A stretch of DNA of 64,000 nt from Lineus longissimus. Taxonomy: Eukaryota > Nemertea > Pilidiophora > Heteronemertea > Lineidae. The notes beneath the pieces were generated by a model. It was not told where the DNA came from and searched no databases. It saw only the letters and a program-made list of their open reading frames with translations. Location: assembly GCF_910592395.1 (NCBI RefSeq), contig NC_088321.1:1674001-1738000 (forward strand). Direction: 5' to 3'. A program made the position numbers and the translations under genes. Positions 33,900-45,496 of the stretch are shown piece after piece (position 1 is the first letter of the stretch; each line of letters starts with the position of its first letter).

Positions 33900-35720
33900 G
33901 AACGCCTAATTGATTGAATCTCAACAAAATTTTGTTTACAACTTCCTGATAGTAATACAAATATATCCTACAAATTTCAACTAAGAACTTCAAGTGGTTC
34001 ATAATGTTTTGAAGTATTCAAAAAAATGACCCTGAAGCCACTATGGATATTCCAGCTGGCAGAGGGAAAATTACAACTAATTTCAAATTGATTGAATCTC
34101 AACAAAAACAGTTTTACAACTTCCTGATAGTAACACAAATATATCCTGCAAATTTCAGCTCAGAATTTTAAGTTGTTCATAATATTTTGAAGTATTTGTA
34201 AAAAATGACCCTAGAGCCACTATGGATATTCCAGCTGGCAGAGGGAAAATTACAAGTAATTTCGAATTGATTGAATCTCAACAAAATTTTGTGTACAACT
34301 TCCTGACAGTAACACGAATATATCCTGCAAATTTCAGCTCAGAATTTCTAGTTGTTCATAATATTTTGAAGTATTTAAAAAAGACCCAGAAGCCAATATA
34401 TGGATATTCCAGCTGGCAGAGGGAAAATTACAAGTGAACTTTTGAGATGCCATAAATTTAAAAGTTGTGTTCCTATTTGGCTGAAACTTACAGGGTACAT
34501 TTGTCTAGACGTCAGATACTTGCATAGCAAATTTAGTAGTGATCCGATCATTTTGACTTTAAGGTGATACTAGTATTTGGGCGACGCCCCTTTTTTGTTA
34601 AAAATTGCCATAATTTTTGTTCTAATAAGGTACATTAATAAGCAGCCCAGGGCTTTTTTGCACTTTATCACCGACTTTCTCGGAATACCCGCAAATTTGC
34701 TTTGTGAATGCATATTAGTGTATCGTATGAGGAGGATCCGGGGAAAAAATTTGAATTCGATGATCAAAACAAAATCTATAGACATTTTTCTCTGAAGTGG
34801 GCGTCGCCCGAAATCACCTACAAAAAAAGTCAAAATGATCGGATCACTACCAAATTCGCTATGCGAGTATCTGATGTCAATACAAATGTACCCTGTAAGT
34901 TTCAGTCAAATACGAACACGACTTTTGGATCTAAGGCATCTCAAAAGTTTACTTGTAATTTTCCCTCTGCCAGCTGGAATATCCATAGTGGCTTCAGTGT
35001 CTTTCAGGGTCTTGTTTGGAAATCAGTCAAAATATCATGAACGACTTGAAATTCTGAGCTGAAATTTGCAGGATATATTTGTGTTACTGTCAGGAAGTTG
35101 TAAACAAAGTTTTGTTGAGATTCAATCAATTTGAAATTACTTGTAATTTTCCCTCTGCCAGCTGGAATATCCATAGTGACTCTAGGGTCTTCAGGTTTGG
35201 AAATACATCAAAATATCATGAACGACTTGGGATTTTCAGCTGAAATTTGCAGGATATATTTGTGTTACTGTCAGGAAGTTGTACACAAAATTTTGTTGAG
35301 ATTCAATCAATTTGAAATTACTTGTAATTTTCCCTCTGCCAGCTGGAATATCCATAGTGGCTTCAGGGTCTTTTTTTAATATTTCAAAATATTATGAAAA
35401 ACTTAAAATTCTGAGCTGAAATTTGCAGGATATATTTGTGTTACTGTCAGAAAGTTGTAAACAAAATGTTGTGGAGATTCAATCAATTTGAAATGTCTTG
35501 TAATTTTCCCTCTGCCAGCTGGAATATCCATAGTGGCTTCAGGGTCATTTGTTTAAATACTTCAAAATACTATGAACAACTTGTAATTCTGAGCTGAAAT
35601 TTGCAGGATATATTCGTGTTACTGTCAGAAAGTTGTAAACAAAATTTGGGCGACGCCTCTTTTTTGTTTAAACCTGTCATAATTTGTTTTGTTCCAATGA
35701 AAAATTTCAAATTTTTCTTC
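33900..35720. repeat. Compact palindrome of ~180-bp repeats (foldback-type element)
   Basis: Left arm (33905-34620) and right arm (34795-35660) are inverted copies of the units seen at 15490 and 24975. Shared words include ATGGATATTCCAGCTGGCAG on the left and CTGCCAGCTGGAATATCCAT on the right. The centre (34620-34795) is about 175 bp. GGGCGACGCC and GGGCGTCGCC flank the centre, and GGGCGACGCC recurs at the right end (35647). No ORF with homology. Confidence 0.85.
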
Positions 35721-35785
35721 CAGATCCTCAGAGGGTACAATAAGCATTCACAAACCAAATTTCAAATCATTCCGTAAAAAAGTGT

Positions 35786-36260
35786 GTTTGCACTTTCGAC
35801 TTGTGAAATGGAAACGTCTTCAACAAGATCAATGAAAGTTCTTATGCACTCATTTAAAAAAAAAAATATGGAGCGAAGAATGTCCTGGTTCTAAGGAGAA
35901 GGATGCTGCTTCACTCAATACAGCACTTCTTGACAGACAGTACAGTAAAAACCACCAGTCCAGAATGTGTGGAATCGTTGCCTATCAATTGTACATTAAA
36001 AGTTCGTTCCTTTTTCATATCTTTGGAGCGCAGAAACAAATGGAGGAAGAATGTCCTGGTTCTTAAGGAGGGGGATGCTGCGTATGGTTCTGAAGGTGTC
36101 TCTATGGCGAGTCCTTGGCGTAGAACATTTTCCGAGACATCCTGTATACATCCTGCATGGCAGATTACAATACCAGTGCAAGAAAGATACGTGTTGACAT
36201 TGTCTCCATGCTCCCTTCATTAACTGGGCCAAAATGACCCTTTTCTGAGACATCCTGTAT
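35786..36260 (+). repeat. Dispersed repeat Q, diverged copies
   Basis: Shares GTTTGCACTTTCGACTTGTG, GAATGTCCTGGTTCTAAGGA and GAGACATCCTGTATA with copies 1 and 2, duplicated once more within itself (the 'gaatgtcctggttct' and 'gagacatcctgtata' words each occur twice). Confidence 0.7.
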
Positions 36261-36299
36261 ACCACTCGGCAGATCACAGCAGCACTGGCAAAAGAAGGA

Positions 36300-37530
36300 T
36301 TGGTTGTGACAAGTATTGTAAGGAAAACAAGGATATCTTTCGAAGTATTGTTTATTTTTCTACAAATGATTTTCTCACAAATGCTTCACAAGTGGCTACA
36401 CAACACCACCTAGACTCACATTACAACACATATATAGTTACTAGCTCTGCCACCAGGGGGCATGACATGTCTTGAGCTGCCTTCTGGAAATGCCAAGTGA
36501 ACTCTGTGAGAGACAAGACCACAATTGATGTTTTAAGCCTTTTAGCAGTTCAATTGACAATGTTTGACCGCGACGCATCAAGTACTGCGTGGGGTTGTGA
36601 ATCTGAAATTTTGATATGATATTCCGGAGAGTCGGGCAAGTAAATGGTGAAAAGTAAACTGGTAGTTGGCCATGGATATTTTTTGATTATCGACAAATTA
36701 GACAGACATTGATATTTCCACTCTTTTCAGCCACCTGGCAGAAAAATCTCAAAACACGCCTCCTATTACCCAATTAGCAAAATTCGAAATTAATTTTTTC
36801 ATCAAATAATTTCTTTATATCTGTAGACTTGCCACAGCAAATATTTTTTCAATACCTCTCCAAATATGTACTTGAGAGTAAAAAACATGCACTCGTCTAA
36901 TTGATAGGCCTCGACCCTCCAACCTATGAATATTCATTAGTGGTCTTGGCCACAACACCACAAAACCGTTCCCTCGCCCCCTGGTGGCAAAACCAATAAC
37001 TAGTCGGTATAAGACAACATGTACAACTTGAATAAATGCAATAATCTTTAAAACCAGGCGTGTATCATACTCATTGGTAACCATGGCAACAACACACTGG
37101 CACCATCTATGGATTAAAATCTAAACTAATTTGCAAAATCCAATGCTTCGGATTGAAAAGAAGCGAGAATTTCTTCACCTCTTGGATAACGAATCATAGC
37201 AACAATACTCTAATAACACGAGTAACTAATTTACATTCTGTAACCATGGTAACCAATTAACATGAAAACGCACCTGGTGGTCATAGACGGAAACACTCAC
37301 ACACTGGGACAAATATTCACTACAGATACAATGCACTAGACTGCATTACAAGCATTGCACCAACACGGCACTAAAAGGCTATAATTGTCTAGCTTGAACA
37401 ATTCTGGGATACTGTAGTGTCATCGATCTAAGATCAGTTTTGAATATTCAACTCAGGCGCTAAAACAAACACATGGTCGTTTGATGCCATTCAATGTGTT
37501 CAACTTGGGTCTACGACACCAACTTGTCAA
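36300..37530. other. No gene recognised; two isolated X-box-like palindromes
   Basis: Unique AT-rich sequence downstream of TLNRD1. GGTAACCATGGCAAC (37076-37090) and GTAACCATGGTAACC (37240-37254) match the motif clustered at 39.7-40.3 kb. Confidence 0.5.
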
Positions 37531-37537
37531 AGGTCAT

Positions 37538-37612
37538 GAGTATAGGGGTACTCTGAGTATAGGGGTACTCTGAGTATAGGGGTACTCTGAGTATAGGGGT
37601 ACTCTGAGTAGT
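37538..37612 (+). repeat. 17-bp tandem repeat
   Basis: Four to five copies of GAGTATAGGGGTACTCT, itself an imperfect palindrome (GAGTA/TACTC). Confidence 0.9.
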
Positions 37613-37685
37613 AGTAGGCCAACACTCAACTTATCTCGAGTTGAACATGCAAATGATTATTTGATGCCATTCAACTTGTTCACTT

Positions 37686-38205
37686 CGAGGAGCCTCATAG
37701 CAAAGTGGTTAACACTGCTCGCTACCCCGCAATAGGGCCCGGGTTCGATCCCCGGAGAGAACTCAGGATTGTATTTCTGGATGAACCGGCGTGGCTTTCA
37801 AGGAAATAGAATTCCTGGCCCTTCACAACAAGTTTGAGGCTCTGAGTCGAGGAGCCTCATGGCCTAGTGGTTAACACTGCTGGCTACCACGCAATAGGGC
37901 CCAGGTTCGATCCCGGGGAGAACCCAGGATTGTATTTCTGGATGAACCGGCGTGGCTTTCAAGGAAATAACATTTCTGGCTCCTTACAATACGTACAACG
38001 TATGAAATACGTGAGGGTCTGTCGGATGAGACTGATAGCCGTGGTCCCTTGTACCTGAGTGTCTATGCCAGGGCAAGTAAAAGATCCCACATAGGTTGAC
38101 AGTAGCCTATAGTGGACTCCATGCCTCCGGCAAAAATCCAATAGGGTTACGACGCGGGTAATGATATGACGATAATATGATGATGAAGAGAGGGCCTAAC
38201 AGAGT
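37686..38205 (+). mobile_element. tRNA-derived SINE, head duplication plus long body
   Basis: Two heads (about 37686 and 37848) start GAGGAGCCTCATRGC with GTGGTTAACACTGCTGGCTA and GGTTCGATCCCGGGG. The second continues into a body (GTCGGATGAGACTGATAGCC, GTAAAAGATCCCACATAGGT) and ends in an A/T-rich GATGATATGACGATAAT-type tail. Confidence 0.85.
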
Positions 38206-38411
38206 GTCAGCAGTTGAGAAAAGTACCGCTCTCTACAAAGCACATGACCATACCCAACACACCAAACTTACACAATCTATTATTTAACAATTTAAATCTT
38301 AAAGCATTCCTGCCAATTATCATTCAATTTTATCATCTATATCTTTAACGCATTCATGCTAACTATCGACCAATTTTATCATTTAACCCACTCCAAAAAC
38401 ATCTCCAGATC

Positions 38412-38654
38412 CTTAAAGGGAGTATGCCGTTCGTAATTACTTGTGGTCCAGTTAAATAGAAATGCACTAATACACAATGCCGTAGTGGAGTTATTGTGCA
38501 TTCAAATTTGTTGAAACTTGGTATTCATATTATTTGTATATCAGTCTACACAACGGCAATGTTGAAATTCATATTTTGTACGTATTCACGCAATTAGAAA
38601 TGTTCAACTTCAATTACAACTTTCAAATTTTTAATGAACGGCGTAGGCCTTTTA
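38412..38654 (+). mobile_element. TTAAAGG-type MITE (family M), copy 4
   Basis: CTTAAAGGGAGTATGCCGTT to GAACGGCGTAGGCCTTTTAG, the best-preserved copy. The ends are inverted over about 17 bp (AAAGG..TA.GCCGTT). Confidence 0.85.
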
Positions 38655-38978
38655 GATTGCTGAACAGGCCATGTTACTGTGCACATCTAACCTTAGCGAT
38701 CCTATTATAGCCATTTTAGCGTGACAATGCGCTATCATTCCCGAAATTTCATTAGAAATAATGTCATGACGACCTGTGGTGATATCATAAATCGATACTG
38801 GGAATTCTGACATGATACAGGTGGAAGATTTCACCAACCAAAAACATGGATGGATTGAGTAAAGATTTTTGGCAAAGTACAACAAGAAATGTAATCGACA
38901 ACATCTAACCAGCAGTCTTCTTCATGGAAGTCATTTATGATACGCACGTCTAACAAACTTTTTCACACAATTTGAAAC

Positions 38979-39234
38979 TACAGTGGAACCTCTCTATTAG
39001 GGACACCCTCGGGACAGACAAGTGCTGTCCTTAATAGAGAGGTGTCTTGATTACAGAAGTCAAATTGAATGGAAACAACCAATTTGAAACCAAAACTAGT
39101 GTCCTTAATAGAGAGGTGTCCTGATTAGAGAGGTCAAATTGAATTGACACATTCTATTTGGGACAAAATCTAGTGTCCTTAATAGAGAGGTTGTCCTTAA
39201 TAGAGAGGTGTCCGCTAAGGGAGGTTCTTCTGTA
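38979..39234. mobile_element. Pogo-like MITE, doubled middle
   Basis: TACAGTGGAACCTC to GAGGTTCTTCTGTA, with two consecutive 'gaggtcaaattgaat' modules instead of one. Confidence 0.8.
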
Positions 39235-39389
39235 ATATCTCAGACAGGATGTCAACTTTCCATGGCAATAGAACTCCAAAAGAAATGCACATTGTGCATT
39301 GCTAAATCTTACCACTTAACTCGCTGGTCAAACTTTGACGACCCGGACAGATTACTTGGTAAGATATCCCATTATCATTATCACTGAAA

Positions 39390-39571
39390 TACAGTAGAAC
39401 CTCTCTATTAAGGACACCCATGGGACTGACAAGTGCTGTCCTTAATAGAGAGGTGTCCTGATTAGAGAGGTCAAATTGAATGGAAACAACCAATTTGGGA
39501 CCAAAACTAGTGTCCTTAATAGAGAGGTTGTCCTTAATAGAGAGGTCTCCGCTAAGGGAGGTTCCACTGTA
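39390..39571. mobile_element. Pogo-like MITE, near-consensus copy
   Basis: TACAGTAGAACCTC to GAGGTTCCACTGTA, 182 bp, with two GTCCTTAATAGAGAGG units at the 3' side. A good reference for the family. Confidence 0.85.
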
Positions 39572-39701
39572 CTGGGACTGCCTTGTGACATCAATGTAAT
39601 CTTTTCATTCCCCGTACTGCTTTCAGTTCGGATGAGTAAAACCAAAATAGAACCATACCTTTAATACACACATTGGCAACCATAAGAGTCAGAGTACACC
39701 A

Positions 39702-40266
39702 GGTTACCATGGAAACACACAATTTCAGTTGCTACGGCAACCGTTTGCACCATTCGGATAAGTAATGTTGAGTAAGTATGTTTGTACATGATTGTAACAA
39801 GTGCAATGTGTCATGTTTGTTATCGCCATGGCAACAAGGATAAAAACAACCACTTTCCCATAGTTGTCATAGTTGCTATGGTAACGAAATTCTGTATAAG
39901 AATTGAACCAAAATAGCTTGCACATCTTTCTCAAAGATACAAAACAACAACAACAGTTGCCATGGCAATGAATTTCCCTCATGATCAATGTGGGTAATCA
40001 ATAGGGTCGCCATGGAAACAAAAGCTACGGAGTTTCCATGGCAACTGTACCTAGTTCTAAAGCAATCAGTGCAGTTGTCATGGAAGCAGTAGCCGTTCCC
40101 ATGGAAACAGTCATCAGATATTTCCGTGTTCTAAATGAAATGTCCACCAAGGAAGCACATCATCACAACAAGAACTCTTATGTCAATATTACAACATAAT
40201 TCTGGATTCATATTCAAACAGGTCGTCATGGTAACTTTATGCAATAGCAACCGTTACCACGGTAAC
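39702..40266. promoter_or_regulatory. Cluster of eleven X-box-like palindromes (RFX-type)
   Basis: Motifs of form GTTNCCATGGNAAC occur at 39702-39716, 39728-39742, 39822-39835, 39872-39885, 39956-39969, 40006-40019, 40032-40045, 40074-40087, 40095-40108, 40222-40235 and 40253-40266. The X-box consensus of RFX factors is GTNRCC(0-3N)RGYAAC, and several copies fit both half-sites. The cluster lies directly 3' of the TLNRD1 stop codon (40278), so it would fall in that gene's 3' UTR or just beyond. The intervening sequence is not repetitive. Whether it is a real enhancer or a decayed minisatellite is unknown. Confidence 0.55.
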
Positions 40267-40277
40267 TAGAGTCAATG

Positions 40278-42735
40278 TTAAGACGACGTTTCCGAACTAG
40301 AGTCCTGTGTGTTGTTTAGTTTCAGTTCATCGAGTTGATGTTGCGTCAGAGTTTCTGCCAGGTTATTCGTCGACTTAGTCAACGACTCGAGACAGAGGTT
40401 CGCGCGCCCGCGGTGGCGAGGATTCTTGTTGTCATAGGCGAGGGACCGCACGGTCTTGCAGAGCTGAACACACGAAGAGACGATACTCATGCAGGCACCT
40501 GAAACAGAGATTGAAAAAAATGCAATGGCTCATTCATCAAACGATAACATTTTAACATCTGAATTATATCTGTGAAGCTGAAAACGTGCGGATATTTTTA
40601 AAACAGATAGAAGCATTTTATAGCAAACGTTACAGCAAGTTGTATATTCACTTGAAATATCATAGAGTTTAGACAATGGGTGATATGAATAAAGACTAGC
40701 AAATGCTTTTATCTAAAACTCCATGTACATTTACACTAGGCCTTTATGTACAAAATTGAAGTAAAAGCATTTGCTAGCCTTTATTCATATCACCCAATGT
40801 GACCTGCCATTGGTGTGCCATCAATGAGCTACACACCTGTTCGAGTTTTTACTCGCGTTAAGTCCGTTCGGCCACCATTTAAATGGCGGCTTTTTGACCA
40901 AAATGAACACACTTCTGTCAAGATTTTTGAACTTCACCACGTATTTACGTGTTCTCATGTGATATATAAGAGGGGCAGCGGTAGCGCAGTGGAAGAGAGT
41001 CGGCCTCATGATCAGGAGGTTGTGGGTTCGACTCCCAGCCGAGTCACTGCTTAGTTCCCCTACTGGTCGAGTTCAAGTGAGCGCCTTCTGGTTGCTCCTT
41101 GAAACCCCTGATTGATTTCTGTGGAGACCGGGGTAATAATATGATATCCCAAAGCGCTTTGAGCGAGAACTATAGTGTCACGGAATTGCGCTATATAAAA
41201 GACTCATTATTATATAAGAGTAAGGCTGATTTTGATGGTGACCTGGCATCAACCGGCAACCGGCAACCGCATGCGGCAGATCAGACACAAAACTACAAAA
41301 AAGGGGGCATGTAATCATGATAAATTGGCTCTAGTTTTTTGTGCCAGATTTTATTTACTCACAGAGGAAGGAGGAGACTTTAGGATTGACATTCACTGCT
41401 GTGAGTAAGGAGCCTAATGGCCTAGTGGTTTACACTGCTGGCCACCACGCAATAGGGCCCGGGTTCGATCCTGGAGAGAATCCAGGATCATATGTCTGGA
41501 TGAACCGGCGTGGCTTTCAAGGAACTAAAATTCCTGGCTCTTCACAGTCCTTTGAATGAGACTCAAAACCAAAACCGAGGTTCCTTGTACCTGGTGTCTA
41601 TGCCAGGGCAGGTTACAGACCCCACCAAGTGAGAAACATGAGTAGCTTGCGTGGACTCTATCTCTCTCGCCAAAGTCGGACCAGTAGGCCAATAAACCCA
41701 ATTGGCGCCTAACCGTAGTGGCACGCAGGATACGCTCATCCCGCCTTGGAGGAGGATTACTCCTAGGAGAATGACCCCTCCAAGTGCAGAGCGAACGCTA
41801 AAGAAGAAGAACTGCCGTGAATCGGCGCAAGTCTCCACACATGACAATAACTTACCAAGAATAGAACTCTGTATCGCTTTAGCTCCTGGCGAGACCGCAG
41901 CCGGCTCTCCGACAAACTCGGGCTCCGTCGCAAAGTTGACCAGCGCCGACGTGGACGCGACCAAGGCATCGCCGAAACCGCAACAACGTCTGTGAGATAA
42001 CTCCGACGACTTTTGCTTAAAGCTCCGAATACTCGTCAACAAACAACTGGCATTCGACGTCATACTTTTCACGCACAATTTAAACTGTTCCGAGTCCGCC
42101 GAATCCTGGCACATATCCGAACCCAACCGACAACATTCCGTCAACACCGATAAATTCCGGCCAATTTCCGAACAGATTGTCACTAAAACGTGCGGCGTGA
42201 GTTCCTCGACCGACGATTGCTTTAAGCGGGCGCAGGCCAGTTCGATGTCGGCGCTAGCGCGGCAGAGTTTATATTTGTCGATTATACCGTTTGTCGGCGG
42301 CTGGCAGTCCGGTTTACAAGTCGTAACGAGGTACGCCGCGTGGCTGCAGCATTCGATTAGCGACACAACCAAGTCCGTCATCGAACCCATGTGGTCTATG
42401 ATATCAGTCCATTTTGCCGTGATGCTGTGTAACTGTGTACTGATGGCGCTTATCAAAACGGACAACTCTTTTGTTTTCGTTATCACGATATCGCGACATT
42501 GCGAGAACGAGTTATGGAATAAGGCCAGCGCGTCCGACGTCACCGGGCGCAAGTCTATTTTTAGTAAGAGTAGATCGGCCAGCGTTTGGAGGCGCAAGTG
42601 GCTCCAGTCGCACGTCGACGCGACGTCGCGGGCGTACGAAGCGACGGCAGGTGTTGCATGCTGGGATATTCCCGGCGAGGCGGCAGTGAACATTGGGCCG
42701 GTGGATTCCGTCGTGACGTCTTTATTGCACACCAT
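40278..42735 (-). CDS. TLNRD1: Talin rod domain-containing protein 1 homologue
   Basis: Two exons on the minus strand, 42735-41856 and 40498-40278, joined by a GT-AG intron, give 366 residues; the vertebrate protein is about 360. Motifs shared with TLNRD1/MESDC1 in order: LADLLLLKIDLRPV, FSQCRDIVITKTKELSVL, CCSHAAYLV, DKYKLCRASADIE, EELTPHVL, GRNLSVLTECC, SEQFKLCVKSMTSNAS, FATEPEFVG, and across the splice SSILGACMSIVSSCV. The family folds as a talin R7R8-like helical bundle, dimerises and binds and bundles F-actin. I chose the ATG at 42735 (MVCNKDV) because the open frame upstream has no other ATG. A TTTTCAG acceptor at about 42790 suggests a non-coding first exon further upstream. Reading through the donor enters a SINE, so the apparent long ORF to 41563 is not the real protein. 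Confidence 0.93.
40677..40796. mobile_element. Hairpin MITE with 35-bp inverted arms in the TLNRD1 intron
   Basis: TGGGTGATATGAATAAAGAC (40677) and GCCTTTATTCATATCACCCA (ends 40796) pair. The arms continue through CTAGCAAATGCTTTTA with one mismatch in all and enclose only 50 bp. Confidence 0.88.
40972..41215 (+). mobile_element. tRNA-derived SINE with L2-type 3' tail
   Basis: Head GGGGCAGCGGTAGCGCAGTG and B box GTGGGTTCGACTCCCAGC, a ~100-bp body, and tail AAAGCGCTTTGAGCG, GCGCTATATAAAAGACTC, then ATTATTATATAAG. The GCGCTATATAAA tail is shared by many animal SINEs mobilised by L2-clade LINEs. It is a different family from the GAGGAGCC SINEs. Confidence 0.82.
41402..41820 (+). mobile_element. 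Full-length GAGGAGCC-type SINE
   Basis: Head at 41408-41480 (GGAGCCTAATGGCCTAGTGG, GGGTTCGATCCTGG), body CGAGGTTCCTTGTACCTGGT and GGTGAG-like segments, and a 3' end GGAGGATTACTCCTAGGAG...CGAACGCTAAAGAAGAAGAA. It abuts the TLNRD1 splice donor (41855) within 40 bp. Confidence 0.82.
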
Positions 42736-43188
42736 AACAACGAAGGGCGAGTCCGGGAAAATGGCGAAAATAATCCAGTTTTGGCTATTACTGAAAATTG
42801 GCACAAATGTGTGATTTATTCCATCAGCGTCCTTTGTTTGGCAAACAATGTGACGAGTTTTAAAATCCTAGCCAACGTTCACTTTAGACGAATTTTAAAA
42901 AACTTGCAAATCAGGTTTTTATTCCACGAAGCGGATTTTTTCAGGCAATGTATTTGGCAAGTTGATCCCTGCGTTATAAATCCTCTTTAACGTTTTTGGC
43001 AGATCTGGGTTTTTTAAATCCTGAGTGTTTGGCAGGATGTGGCTTTTTATGGCAGAAATTTAAAATCCTAGGCAATGATATCGAGTGGCAGTCCATCTAT
43101 TGTCCCTTACTAATGTGACGTCTGTTCCCGACACCAAAACTGGAAATATAAAATCAAAAACATGTAAATGAAGATGCTTACAAAACTA

Positions 43189-43538
43189 AGATTAAAACCT
43201 CTCTATTAAGAACACCTGGACTGACAACTGACAAACATCTTGACTGACAAATGATGTCCTTTAAAGAGAGGTGTCCTGATCAGAGAGGTCAAATTGAATG
43301 GAAACAATCAATTTGGGACCAAAACTAGTGTCCTTAATAGAGAGGTATCCCGATTAGCGAGGTCAAATTGAATGGAAACAATCAATTTGGGACCAAAACT
43401 CATGTCCTTAATAGAGAGGTATCCTGATTAGAGAGGTCAAATTGAATGGAAACAACCAATTTTGGACCAAAACTAGTGTCCTTAATAGAGAGGGTGTCCT
43501 TAATAGAGAGGTTGTCCGCTAAGGGAGTTTCCACTGTA
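43189..43538. mobile_element. Pogo-like MITE, triplicated middle module
   Basis: AAAACCTCTCTATTAAGAAC to GTTTCCACTGTA. The 'gaggtcaaattgaatgg ... tgggaccaaaact' module is repeated three times (about 43286, 43358 and 43435). Confidence 0.8.
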
Positions 43539-43763
43539 ACAGTTATAATAATGCGTCACCGATAAATCTTCCAGTTTTCCACAACAAGAGAATTGCATCA
43601 TCTTATCCAGCCTAGGTGTCACCAAGGGAGTGTCTCCCTGTGTTTGCGGGAAACACCGTACATCCTCAATCAAACCCTCAATTAGTCAAACAGCACTTGG
43701 CATCGCCCAAACACAAAATGCCACCATGCAGGTGTCAGTTGTCAATGAAGGCTGGTGAAATGA

Positions 43764-43870
43764 TTACAGTAGTACCCCACTAGTATCAGTGACACTGTTC
43801 GAACTGAAATAGATATCCTTTTTAGAGAGGCGTCCTGATTGCAGAGGGCAAATTGAATGAAAATAACGTT
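43764..43870. mobile_element. Truncated, diverged pogo-like MITE
   Basis: TACAGTAGTACCCCACT followed by TTTTTAGAGAGGCGTCCTGAT and GGGCAAATTGAATG; the 3' end is lost. Confidence 0.5.
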
Positions 43871-44029
43871 TTTCCATTTGAAGTGAAATTTCCACAGAAC
43901 TGTCCATAAACAATGTTGACCACAACTTTGTAATCACAATACTAAATTTCCTGGTTGATTCGTGGAGCCAATTACAGAAATGGGGACAGGTTTGGGGTTT
44001 TCATTGATCTTGTTATCAATTTTGATAAA

Positions 44030-44447
44030 TACAGTGGAACCTCCCTTAGCGGACACAAGGACAACCTCTCTATTAAGGACACCAGTTTTGGTCCCAAATT
44101 GGTTGTTTCGATTCGATTTGACCTCTCTAATCAGGACACCTCTCTATAAAGGACAGCACTAGTCGGTCCCAAGGGTGACCTTGATAGAGAGGTTCTACTG
44201 TACAGTGGAACATCCCTTAGCGGACACCAGGACAACCTCTCTATTAAGGACACCAGTTTTTGTCCTAAATTGGTTGTTTCGATTCGATTTGACCTCTCTA
44301 ATCAGGACACCTCTCTATTGAGGACACAAGTTTTGGTCCCAAATTGGTTGTTTCGATTCGATTTGACCTCTCTAATCAGGACACCTCTCTATTAAGGACA
44401 GCGCTTGTCAGTCCCGAGGGTGTCCTTAATAGAGAGGTTCTACTGTA
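44030..44447. mobile_element. Two pogo-like MITEs in tandem sharing one TA
   Basis: First copy 44030-44202, second 44201-44447. The junction reads GGTTCTACTGTACAGTGGAA, where a single TA (44201-44202) serves both. Internal modules are nearly identical. Confidence 0.85.
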
Positions 44448-44635
44448 GCAAGAGAAAGGAATGGTAACACAATACTATCATAAAATCATTGTTTTTGAGA
44501 CAAACATTTAGAACCTGGTCACTCTCTGGTTCTTAACCACCAGGCTAGGCTCCGAGGGTGAAGCTCCTATGTTTTGAAAATTCTATTTAAAATGATTCAA
44601 ACTTAGGCCTAGCAAATTACACTTACACATAGACA

Positions 44636-44817
44636 TACAGTTGAACCTCTCTATCAAGGTCACCCTCGGGACCGACTAGTGCTGTCCTTTATAGAGAGGT
44701 GTCCTGATTAGAGAGGTCAAATTGAATGGAAGCCACCACTTTGCGACCAAAACTAGTGTCCTTAATAGAGAGGTTGTCCTTAAAAGAGAGGTGTCCGCTA
44801 AGAGGGGTTCCACTGTA
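44636..44817. mobile_element. Pogo-like MITE
   Basis: TACAGTTGAACCTC to GGGTTCCACTGTA, 182 bp, opposite in orientation to the tandem pair at 44030-44447. Confidence 0.83.
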
Positions 44818-44918
44818 ATCCTATAACAAAAACAGGTGGTTTACTCGACTTTGAAGTTTGGGTGTAACGTTTTATGATTCACTGAGCATAGTACTAATCG
44901 TCTGTTGACCTCATCGAT

Positions 44919-45121
44919 TACAGTGGAACCTCCCTTAGTGGACACCTCTCTATTAAGGACAACCTCTCTATTAATGACAACCTCTCTATTAAGGACACTA
45001 GTTTTGGTTCTAAATTGGTTATAAGTTTCCATTCAATTTGACCTCTATAACAGGACACCTCTCTACTAAGGACAGCACTTGTCAGTCCCGGGGGTGTCCT
45101 TATTAGAGAGGTTCTACTGTA
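44919..45121. mobile_element. Pogo-like MITE with three 18-bp units
   Basis: TACAGTGGAACCTC to GAGGTTCTACTGTA with three consecutive CCTCTCTATTAAGGACA units near 44943-44995. Confidence 0.85.
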
Positions 45122-45496
45122 AAGTTACACACACCAGCCAATTGACGTTAAGTCAAAGTCACCTAGAGTTAATCTTACAGAGCTACCAGGAAGATACTCC
45201 GCCCTATTGTATACGAGATCAATGATTTGTCTGGGTACTCGAGCTACCCATTCTTCAATACAAGGGCAATGTGGTTAATTGTGCAAAACATGTCAATGTA
45301 TGAAAAAATTGGTGTCGCTTCTTTTCTCCACGATATATGAATATAAACGTCAAAGAAAGAAGTTTATGTGTCCAGTTATATTTGAATAACATTAGACACG
45401 GATGTTTGAAACGTTTTCTGTCCAATTTTTAAATGTGATTTATAACAAACAGTCTAAAATACTTTTCAAAAGAAATTGTGAATTCTCCTCGGCAGA

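Noticed and set aside
41563-41855. C-terminal extension of TLNRD1 beyond the splice donor
   Set aside because: This part of the ORF lies in a SINE (same sequence at 53.7 kb). The true continuation with family homology is the exon at 40498-40278.
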